DNA of 6,080 bases from JBBARC01 sp040400005 (GTDB lineage: Bacteria > Pseudomonadota > Alphaproteobacteria > Acetobacterales > Acetobacteraceae), in contig JBBARC010000079.1 in NCBI GenBank assembly GCA_040400005.1, positions 1 through 6,080 on the forward strand, read 5' to 3'. The stretch's first letter is position 1. Every line of letters begins with the position of its first letter. This document shows positions 1 to 5,210 of this stretch, in pieces. Below the pieces are notes generated by a model. That model was given only the letters and a program-made list of their open reading frames with translations, ran no database searches and was not told the origin of the DNA. Made by a program: the position numbers and the translations under genes.

Positions 1-2
1 AA

Positions 3-60
3 CTCCGTCAACAAATCGCCGGGGGTCTGGGGGAGCGGCTTCGCTCCACCAGCCTTTTCT
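3..60 (+). repeat. REP-like hairpin repeat, copy 1
   Basis: First of three copies of one intergenic element; the others are at 3812-3868 (inverted) and 3881-3940. It begins CTCCGTCAAC (3-12), continues with two G5 runs separated by TCT (21-33), and has an 11-bp imperfect stem: CTGGGGGAGCG (27-37), loop GCTT (38-41), CGCTCCACCAG (42-52), with a single G/A mismatch. It ends in a pyrimidine-rich tail. Beyond it, TTGCCTTGTC occurs twice in tandem at 60-79. Read on the minus strand it lies directly after the crotonase stop codon, so it would form the 3' end of that mRNA. No T-run follows in that direction, so a classical intrinsic terminator is not clear. The left edge of the window may cut the full unit. 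Confidence 0.8.
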
Positions 61-80
61 TGCCTTGTCTTGCCTTGTCC

Positions 81-956
81 TTACTCAAACACCGCCGCTG
101 GCAGATGGCTGAACACATCGGGCAGGCCATCGGATACTTTGCATGGGTATTGCGCCTCGCGCTTTTCGAGGAAGCTTTGCACGCCTTCGAGGGCATCGGC
201 GGATGCGCCGCGGGCTTGGATGGCGCGGCTGTCCATTTTGTGGGCGTCCATCGGGTGTGGTGCGCCCAGCATGCGCCACAGCATTTGGCGGGTGAGGGCC
301 ACTGATACGGTGGCTGATTGGTCAGTGAGTTCGTGCGCTAGGGCGCGGGCGGCGGCCATGAGATCATCGGGGGCGTGCAGGCTGCGCACTAGGCCTGCGT
401 CTTTGGCCTCCGCCGCACCGAACACTTTGCCGGAATAGCACCATTCTAGTGCGCGCGAGATGCCGACCAGGCGCGATAAAAACCAGCTGCTGCAGGCTTC
501 GGGCACAATGCCGCGGCGAGCGAAGACAAAGCCGTAGCGGGCGCCGTCGGCGGCGATGCGAATATCCATCGGCAATTGCATGGTGGCGCCGACGCCCACG
601 GCGGCACCGTTAACCGCGGCGATGATGGGTTTGAGGCTGGCGAAAATGCGTAACGTCACGCGGCCGCCAAAATCGCGCACCACGTCGCCGTGGCGTTCTT
701 GGGCATCGCCGGTTTGCAGGGCGTAGTCGAAGGTGGCCGCCCCTTGGCTTAAGTCGGCACCGGCGCAAAAGGCGCGGCCGGCGCCGGTAACGATCACTGC
801 GCGCACGGCATCATCGCTATCTGTTTCATCGAACACGGCTAGCAGATCGTGGCCCATTTGGTCGGTAAAGGCGTTCATCGCGTGTGGGCGGTTGAGCGTG
901 ATGGTGGCGATGCCATCTTCCACCGAATACAAAAGTGTTTCAAAAGTTCTGGCCAT
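81..956 (-). CDS. Enoyl-CoA hydratase/isomerase family (crotonase-fold) protein
   Basis: A 291-aa cytosolic crotonase-superfamily protein acting on acyl-CoA thioesters. Landmarks are the N-terminal ITLNRPHAMNAF (19-30), the CoA/oxyanion-hole segment GRAFCAGADLS (60-70), the second oxyanion-hole helix NGAAVGVGATMQLPMDI (116-132), RRGIVPEACSSWFLSRLVG (147-165), and a C-terminal FLEKREAQYPCKVSDGLP typical of one bacterial subfamily. Aligned by eye with rat mitochondrial hydratase, the catalytic Glu144 and Glu164 positions are Thr125 and Phe145. Glu153 falls near the position of Asp204 of dienoyl-CoA isomerase. This argues for an isomerase or other crotonase reaction rather than plain hydration, and the substrate cannot be told. 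The start ATG at 956 gives the expected N-terminus, but the Shine-Dalgarno (CGGA about 10 nt upstream) is weak. The gene is divergent from the molybdenum hydroxylase operon, so shared regulation is possible. Confidence 0.9.
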   Translation of the reverse strand: MARTFETLLYSVEDGIATITLNRPHAMNAFTDQMGHDLLAVFDETDSDDAVRAVIVTGAGRAFCAGADLSQGAATFDYALQTGDAQERHGDVVRDFGGRVTLRIFASLKPIIAAVNGAAVGVGATMQLPMDIRIAADGARYGFVFARRGIVPEACSSWFLSRLVGISRALEWCYSGKVFGAAEAKDAGLVRSLHAPDDLMAAARALAHELTDQSATVSVALTRQMLWRMLGAPHPMDAHKMDSRAIQARGASADALEGVQSFLEKREAQYPCKVSDGLPDVFSHLPAAVFE

Positions 957-1112
957 GCGGTGCGTGTCCGTTCTGGGTTAGCGGCGTTTCCTTGGGGAGC
1001 ACTTTGCCCCGCCCGCTTCACAGCGCCAACCCCTCGGTGCTAGGGCATTTACCCTATGGCCGGGCGCGCATCGCCCCCATTTATAGGCGACCCCCAACGG
1101 AGAACCGCATTT
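957..1112. promoter_or_regulatory. Divergent intergenic region, probable promoters for crotonase and iorAB
   Basis: This 156-bp gap separates divergent genes, so promoters for both should lie here or close by. No convincing -35/-10 pair is visible. The clearest structure is an inverted repeat TAGGG-CATTTA-CCCTA at 1041-1056, a possible operator. The hexamer CATTTA recurs at 1046, 1078 and 1108, spaced 32 and 30 bp; a TATAGG resembling a -10 box follows the second copy at 1082. The calls for individual sites are weak. Confidence 0.35.
1099..1103 (+). promoter_or_regulatory. Ribosome binding site of iorA (decides start)
   Basis: GGAGA lies nine bases before the ATG at 1113. It favours this start over the in-frame upstream ATG at 1056, which would add 19 residues that do not resemble the family N-terminus. 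The protein beginning at 1113 (MAFSLTINGQ) starts right at the first strand of the ferredoxin fold, as family members do. Confidence 0.75.
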
Positions 1113-1598
1113 ATGGCGTTTTCGCTCACCATCAACGGCCAATCCCATAGCGTAGATGCCGACCCTGATATGCCCTTGCTGTGGGTGCTGCGCGAAAAAT
1201 TCGGCCTGTTGGGCACCAAATTCGGCTGCGGTATTGCCGCCTGTGGCGCCTGCACGGTGCATCTGGACGGGGAGGCGGCGCGTTCCTGCTCGGTGACCCT
1301 GCAAGAGGCCAACGGTAAAAGCGTCACCACCATTGAAGGGCTGGCCCCGCCCGAACAACCCCACCGGCTGCAAACGGCGTGGGTTGCAGCCCAAGTGCCG
1401 CAATGCGGCTACTGCCAATCTGGTATGATTATGGCGGCCAGTGCGTTGCTGGCCAAAAACCCCGCGCCCACGGCGGCCGATTTGGATGCTGGGCTTACCA
1501 ATATTTGCCGCTGCGGCACCTATGTGCGCATTCGCGCAGCCATTCTGGATGCCGCCACCATGGCCGCACCCACCCCTGTGGTAGGGCCAAACCTATGA
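1113..1598 (+). CDS. iorA: (2Fe-2S)-binding small subunit of IorAB-type molybdenum hydroxylase
   Basis: A 161-aa electron-transfer subunit carrying two [2Fe-2S] clusters, which takes electrons from the molybdenum cofactor in the partner subunit. The N-terminal plant-ferredoxin-like domain (about 1-75) has Cys39, Cys44, Cys47 and Cys59 in the motif CGIAACGAC. The C-terminal helical [2Fe-2S] domain (about 85-150) has CGYC (98-101) and CRC (132-134). All eight cluster cysteines are present, and the length is typical of xanthine oxidase-family small subunits. It has no signal peptide and presumably crosses the membrane folded, hitch-hiking on the Tat signal of the large subunit. The stop TGA overlaps the next ATG in ATGA at 1595-1598, indicating translational coupling. 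The symbol reflects the isoquinoline 1-oxidoreductase family; the true substrate could be an aldehyde or another N-heterocycle. Confidence 0.93.
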   Translation: MAFSLTINGQSHSVDADPDMPLLWVLREKFGLLGTKFGCGIAACGACTVHLDGEAARSCSVTLQEANGKSVTTIEGLAPPEQPHRLQTAWVAAQVPQCGYCQSGMIMAASALLAKNPAPTAADLDAGLTNICRCGTYVRIRAAILDAATMAAPTPVVGPNL

Positions 1599-3793
1599 GC
1601 AATCTGGGCAAATACAGCCGCCGCGGCCTGCTTGCCGTGGGCGGCCTGGTTGGCGGCGGGCTGGTGCTGGGCATTGGCGGCGCGTTTCTCTCGCCCGATC
1701 GCCTTAGCCGCAAAGGCGGCGACAGCTATGCCGGCCGGCTTAGCACGTGGATCACCATCACCCCCGACGACACCATCACCATTTTGGTGCCACATGCCGA
1801 AATGGGGCAGGGCGTGCACAACGCGCTGGCCATGATGGCGGCCGACGAGATGGACGCCAACTGGGACCACGTGCGGGTTGCCGAAGCGCCGGCGCTGGAT
1901 GATTTCGCCAATGGCTACATTGTGCAGGCGGTGGCCCTGGGCCGCCAGGTGCCGGCCATGCTGCGCCACGCGGTTAATGTTGCCACCTTCACCATTGCCC
2001 AACTGGGCGTGGTGCAAATCACCGGTGGCAGTTTTAGCGTGCGTTCTACTGGCGATATCGGCATGCGCACCGCCGGCGCTACGGCGCGGCGCATGTTGCT
2101 GACCGCGGCAGCGCAAAAATTCGGCGTGCCGGTTGAAACGCTGACCGTTAAAAGCGGCATTATCAGCGATCCCGCCAGCGGCAAAACTTTACGCTTTGGC
2201 GAAATCGCCACCGCCGCGGCAAGCCTGCCGATCCCGGCGGAACCGGTGCTGAAGCAGCGCGCCGATTTTACCATCATGGGCCGCGAAATTCCGCGCGCCG
2301 ATATTCCGCCGAAAGTGAACGGCGCCGCGCGCTACGGCATCGATACCGTGTGGCCGGGCATGCTGTATGCCTCGATCGTTGCAAGCCCGGTGTTTGGCGC
2401 TAAATTGGTGTCGGTCGATGCCAAACCAGCAACCGCTATGGCCGGCGTTGTGCGGGTGGTGCCGCTAGAAAATGCGGTGGCGGTGGTGGCGGATAGCTGG
2501 TGGCGCGCGCAACAGGCGGTGCAGGCGCTATCGCCAGTGTTTGAAACAATACCGGCATCGGAAGTAACCTCAGCAACTTTGGCCAAACGCATCGCCGACA
2601 CTTTGGCGCAGGATGGCAAAACCGATCACCACCAGGGCGATGGCGCATCGGCCCTAGGCACCGCCGTGCATGTGATTGATGCCACCTACACCGCGCCCTT
2701 CCTGGCCCACGCCACCATGGAACCGCCCAATGCAACGGCCGTGGTCGCCAATGGCCAGGTAGAAATCTGGTCTGGCGTGCAAGACCCCCTGGCCGCGCGC
2801 AAAGTGGCGGCCGATGCTGCCGGCGTGTCGGTGGCTAATGTCACGCTGCACAATGCGCTGCTAGGCGGTGGTTTCGGTCGCCGCCTGCCTGGCGCTTTTG
2901 ATTATGTCGATCAAGCGGTGCGCATTGCCGCCGTGATGTCGCCCACGCCGATTAAGCTGATTTGGCCCCGCGAAGAAGATATTCAGCACGATTTTTATCG
3001 CACCACGGCGGCGGCCCGTTTCAAAGGCGGGCTAGATGCGGCAGGCGCGCCCACGGTGTGGACATCAACCTACGTTGGCACCGGCGATGACGATGCCGCC
3101 CATTTGCTGTATGATATCCCGCATCAGGCGATTGATCACGCCACCATCGATCACCACGTGCGCCTAGGCTTTTGGCGATCGGTCGATCATTCTTTTCATG
3201 GCTTTTTTACCGAATCGTTTATCGACGAACTGGCTCATGCCGCCGGCATAGACCCTTTTGCTTTCCGCCGCGATCGACTGACTGGCCGCGCCCGCGCCGT
3301 GCTGGAACTCGCCGCCAATAAAGCCAACTGGGGCAGCAAGCTGCCAGAAGGCCAAGGCCGCGGCATCGCTTTGGTGAAATCCTTCGGCACGCTGGTGGCC
3401 GAAATCGCCGAAGTGACGGTAGCAACCGACGGTACCGTTAAAATCAACCGCGTAGTCGCCGCCGTCGATTGCGGCGACGTGGTCAACCCCAACGCCGCCC
3501 GCGCCCAAGTGGAAGGTGCCATCATGTTCGGCCTGTCCGCCGCCATGTGGGGCGACATCACCATCGACAAAGGGGCCGTGGTACAATCCAGCTTCCCCGA
3601 TTACCGCGTGGCGCAACTGGCTGACACCCCCGCAATAGAAGTACACTTCATCGACGCCGGCGGCCCCCGCGGGGGCTTGGGCGAACCCGGCCTACCCCCC
3701 ATAGCCCCAGCCATAACCAACGCCATTTACGCTGCCACCGGCAAACGCATTCGCCAACTACCAATCACCAAAACCGATTTGCGGCGTGCATAA
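1595..3793 (+). CDS. iorB: Molybdopterin-binding large subunit of IorAB-type hydroxylase, Tat-exported
   Basis: A 732-aa catalytic subunit of the xanthine dehydrogenase/aldehyde oxidase family that hydroxylates substrate with water at a molybdenum-cytosine dinucleotide-type cofactor (cofactor type from family knowledge). The N-terminus has a twin-arginine signal SRRGLLA (8-14) and a hydrophobic stretch to about 32; no clear AxA site is seen, so it may stay as a membrane anchor. Next come EMGQG (69-73), a hammerhead-like segment around 239-300, GGGFGRR (424-430), the conserved region around FWRSVDHSFHGFFTESFIDE (526-545), and the C-terminal GLGEPGLPPIAP (695-706), where Glu697 is the expected catalytic base. 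The length matches IorB-type proteins. The start at 1595 overlaps the iorA stop; a start at 1379 would put 72 unrelated residues before the Tat motif. No FAD subunit, cytochrome c subunit or XdhC-type maturation factor is in the window, so the electron acceptor and maturation genes are elsewhere. Confidence 0.93.
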   Translation: MSNLGKYSRRGLLAVGGLVGGGLVLGIGGAFLSPDRLSRKGGDSYAGRLSTWITITPDDTITILVPHAEMGQGVHNALAMMAADEMDANWDHVRVAEAPALDDFANGYIVQAVALGRQVPAMLRHAVNVATFTIAQLGVVQITGGSFSVRSTGDIGMRTAGATARRMLLTAAAQKFGVPVETLTVKSGIISDPASGKTLRFGEIATAAASLPIPAEPVLKQRADFTIMGREIPRADIPPKVNGAARYGIDTVWPGMLYASIVASPVFGAKLVSVDAKPATAMAGVVRVVPLENAVAVVADSWWRAQQAVQALSPVFETIPASEVTSATLAKRIADTLAQDGKTDHHQGDGASALGTAVHVIDATYTAPFLAHATMEPPNATAVVANGQVEIWSGVQDPLAARKVAADAAGVSVANVTLHNALLGGGFGRRLPGAFDYVDQAVRIAAVMSPTPIKLIWPREEDIQHDFYRTTAAARFKGGLDAAGAPTVWTSTYVGTGDDDAAHLLYDIPHQAIDHATIDHHVRLGFWRSVDHSFHGFFTESFIDELAHAAGIDPFAFRRDRLTGRARAVLELAANKANWGSKLPEGQGRGIALVKSFGTLVAEIAEVTVATDGTVKINRVVAAVDCGDVVNPNAARAQVEGAIMFGLSAAMWGDITIDKGAVVQSSFPDYRVAQLADTPAIEVHFIDAGGPRGGLGEPGLPPIAPAITNAIYAATGKRIRQLPITKTDLRRA

Positions 3794-3811
3794 GCACGGC
3801 GAAGGCAAGAT

Positions 3812-3868
3812 GAAGAGAAGGCTGGTGGAGCGAGCCGCTCCCCCAGACCCCCGGCATTATGATGACGG
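3812..3868 (-). repeat. REP-like hairpin repeat, copy 2 (inverted)
   Basis: Same element as copies 1 and 3 but on the minus strand. The stem is CTGGTGGAGCG (3822-3832), loop AGC (3833-3835), CGCTCCCCCAG (3836-3846), one base shorter in the loop than the other copies. It begins 18 bases after the iorB stop. In iorB mRNA sense the order is stop, AAGGCAAGA, GAGAAGG, hairpin, CCCCCGGC, the same order seen after the crotonase stop on the opposite strand. The consistent 3'-UTR placement suggests a role in RNA ending or stability, or a preferred insertion spot. It also pairs with copy 3. Confidence 0.82.
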
Positions 3869-3880
3869 CGTTTGAACGAT

Positions 3881-3940
3881 CTCCGTCAACATTACGCCGG
3901 GGGTCTGGGGGGGCGGCTTCGCCCCACCAGCCTTCTCTTT
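3881..3940 (+). repeat. REP-like hairpin repeat, copy 3
   Basis: Same orientation as copy 1. It begins CTCCGTCAAC (3881-3890), then the G5-TCT-G run. The stem is CTGGGGGGGCG (3905-3915), loop GCTT (3916-3919), CGCCCCACCAG (3920-3930). Relative to copy 1 the stem carries A-to-G on one side and T-to-C on the other, a compensatory pair change that keeps the helix. The tail CCTTCTCTTT leads into T6A7 and then the acyl-CoA dehydrogenase leader, ending about 30 bases before its ATG. Confidence 0.82.
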
Positions 3941-3954
3941 TTTAAAAAAACTTA

Positions 3955-3960
3955 AAGGGA
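3955..3960 (+). promoter_or_regulatory. Ribosome binding site of the acyl-CoA dehydrogenase
   Basis: AAGGGA sits ten bases before ATG 3971 in an A-rich, unstructured stretch directly after the T6A7 tract. It supports the start at 3971, where the family N-terminus also begins. No clear promoter lies between the repeat pair and this site. Confidence 0.65.
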
Positions 3961-3970
3961 AACAAATACC

Positions 3971-5140
3971 ATGAATCTTACGCACCAGCATGAGGAAATT
4001 CGGCGGACGGCTATTCGGTTCATTGAGGCGGAGATTAATCCGCATGTTGATGAGTGGGAGGCGGCCGAGATTTTTCCGGCGCATGAGGTGTTTAAGAAGA
4101 TGGGCGATTTGGGCTTGTTGGGAATTAACAAGCCGGTGGAAAACGGCGGGCTGGCTTTAGATTATTCGTATGCTGCGGTGTTTAACGAGGCGACGAGCCA
4201 CATAAAATGTGGTGGCATTCCGATGGCGATTGGGGTGCAGACGGATATGGCGACGCCGGCCTTGGCGCGGTTTGGCTCGGCGGAGTTGCGGCGGGAATTT
4301 TTGGATCCGGCGATTGCCGGTGATGTGGTGTGTTGCATTGGGGTATCGGAGCCCAGTGCGGGATCGGATGTGGCGGCGATTAAAACCCGTGCGGTGCGCG
4401 ATGGTGATGATTATATCATCAACGGATCAAAGATGTGGATCACCAGCGGCACCCAGGCGGATTGGATGTGCATGCTAGTGAATACCGGCGATGGCCCCAA
4501 GCACGCGAATAAATCCCTGGTGATTGTGCCGTTGCGGGAAGGCGGTAAGTTGGTGAAGGGCGTGAGCATTGGCAAGAAGTTAAAGAAAATGGGCATGCAT
4601 TCTTCGGATACGGCGCTGCTGTATTTTGAAGATGTGCGTGTGCCGGTGCGTAACCGCATTGGCGATGAGGGGGCTGGGTTTATGTATCAGATGATGCAGT
4701 TCCAGGAAGAACGTTTGTATGCCGCGGTGGGGGCGGTTGCTGGTTGCGAGAAGATGTTGAACGCGACCATTGAGTATACCCGTGAGCGTAATGCGTTTGG
4801 CCGGTCGATTTTGGATAACCAGGTGGTGCATTTTCGCTTGGCGGAGTTGGCGACGGATATTGAATGTTTGCGGGCGCTGACTTGGCAATCGATTGATATT
4901 CACGTGGCGGGGGGGGACTGCACCAAAACCGCATCGATGGCGAAGCTGAAAGCTGGGCGGTTGCAGCGGGAAGTGGCCGATTCTTGCCTGCAGTATTGGG
5001 GGGGCATGGGTTTTATGGATGAAACCCCGATTTCGCGCAGCTTTAGGGATGGCCGGTTGGGATCGATTGGTGGTGGTGCGGATGAGGTGATGCTGGGGAT
5101 TATTGCCAAATATATGGGGATTTTGCCGGGCAAAAAATAG
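3971..5140 (+). CDS. Acyl-CoA dehydrogenase, AtuD (citronellyl-CoA dehydrogenase)-like
   Basis: A 389-aa cytosolic FAD enzyme introducing an alpha-beta double bond into an acyl-CoA and passing electrons to ETF. The length is typical of the family. The N-terminal helical domain (1-118) is followed by the signature CIGVSEPSAGSD (122-133) opening the beta domain, the FAD-contact stretch MWITSGTQADW (155-165), and a C-terminal helical domain with RNAFGR (273-278) and QYWGGMGFMDE (341-351). The usual catalytic Glu of the YEGTSE loop (Glu376 of medium-chain enzymes) is replaced by Gly in IGGGADEVM (366-374). Glu247 in FQEERL aligns with Glu254 of isovaleryl-CoA dehydrogenase and probably serves as base. 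INPHVDEWE, GGIPMAIGVQTDM and the IGGGADE loop recall AtuD-type enzymes of acyclic terpene catabolism, but a branched or other acyl-CoA substrate is equally possible. Wobble bases are mostly G or T, unlike the C-rich iorB end upstream. Confidence 0.93.
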   Translation: MNLTHQHEEIRRTAIRFIEAEINPHVDEWEAAEIFPAHEVFKKMGDLGLLGINKPVENGGLALDYSYAAVFNEATSHIKCGGIPMAIGVQTDMATPALARFGSAELRREFLDPAIAGDVVCCIGVSEPSAGSDVAAIKTRAVRDGDDYIINGSKMWITSGTQADWMCMLVNTGDGPKHANKSLVIVPLREGGKLVKGVSIGKKLKKMGMHSSDTALLYFEDVRVPVRNRIGDEGAGFMYQMMQFQEERLYAAVGAVAGCEKMLNATIEYTRERNAFGRSILDNQVVHFRLAELATDIECLRALTWQSIDIHVAGGDCTKTASMAKLKAGRLQREVADSCLQYWGGMGFMDETPISRSFRDGRLGSIGGGADEVMLGIIAKYMGILPGKK

Positions 5141-5181
5141 CGCGCGATCAGGTCGTCATTACACCCTGCGGCCGGCCATCC

Positions 5182-5200
5182 TATATATCCTATAGGATAT
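5182..5200 (+). promoter_or_regulatory. 16-bp perfect palindrome, probable RHH operator over the promoter
   Basis: ATATCCTATAGGATAT at 5185-5200 is a perfect palindrome. The half-site ATCCTAT also occurs as a direct copy at 5178-5184 besides 5187-5193. It lies in an AT-rich patch with -10-like hexamers (TATATA 5182-5187, TATAGG 5191-5196); no good -35 is seen. It ends directly before GGAGG, the ribosome binding site of the next gene, whose product has a ribbon-helix-helix N-terminus. Such proteins commonly bind short palindromes in their own promoters, so autoregulation is the natural inference. Confidence 0.6.
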
Positions 5201-5205
5201 GGAGG
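5201..5205 (+). promoter_or_regulatory. Ribosome binding site that sets the start at 5211
   Basis: GGAGG lies five bases before ATG 5211. The in-frame ATG at 5199 overlaps both this site and the palindrome and has no Shine-Dalgarno of its own. The product starting at 5211 begins MAGTTVSFIAD, the expected first strand of a ribbon-helix-helix domain. Confidence 0.8.
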
Positions 5206-5210
5206 ATGTT

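Larger units (their letters stand above)
3812..3943 (+). terminator. Long inverted repeat with T-run, probable terminator after iorB
   Basis: Copies 2 and 3 are head to head, giving arms of about 57 nt (3812-3868 and about 3883-3939) with about six differences plus a one-base gap. The 14-base loop includes part of the palindrome CGTTTGAACG at 3869-3878. The downstream arm runs straight into T6 (3938-3943). In RNA this is a very stable hairpin followed by a U-tract, as expected of an intrinsic terminator for iorAB. The two small internal hairpins are alternative folds of the same sequence. Termination is inferred, not shown. Confidence 0.55.

Noticed and set aside
1056..1112. Upstream start for iorA
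   Set aside because: The 19 extra residues do not fit the family, and the good GGAGA site serves the ATG at 1113.
1379..1594. Upstream in-frame start for iorB adding 72 residues
   Set aside because: The extension is an out-of-frame reading of iorA, and it would bury the Tat signal that should be at the N-terminus. The ATGA overlap at 1595 is a standard coupled start.
1520..2116. Minus-strand open frame of 198 codons inside iorAB
   Set aside because: It is antisense to two well-supported genes, is His/Arg/Ala-rich and shows no domain.
3164..3646. Minus-strand open frame of 160 codons inside iorB
   Set aside because: It is a His/Gly-rich antisense shadow of a GC-rich coding region with no recognisable motif.
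3872..3900. Promoter for the acyl-CoA dehydrogenase with -35 TTGAAC at 3872
   Set aside because: No -10-like hexamer lies at 16-18 bp spacing; the region there is CGCCGG.
3896..3916. G-quadruplex in the G-runs of the repeats
   Set aside because: Each copy has only two long G-tracts on a strand, and the sequence forms a better duplex hairpin.
3..3940. CRISPR array made of the repeats
   Set aside because: There are only three copies, 20 bp to nearly 4 kb apart and in mixed orientation, with no regular spacers.
5159..5187. Promoter TTACAC (5159) with TATATA (5182) at exactly 17-bp spacing
   Set aside because: The spacing is ideal, but the -35 matches the consensus at only two of six positions, so it is not called as a separate feature.
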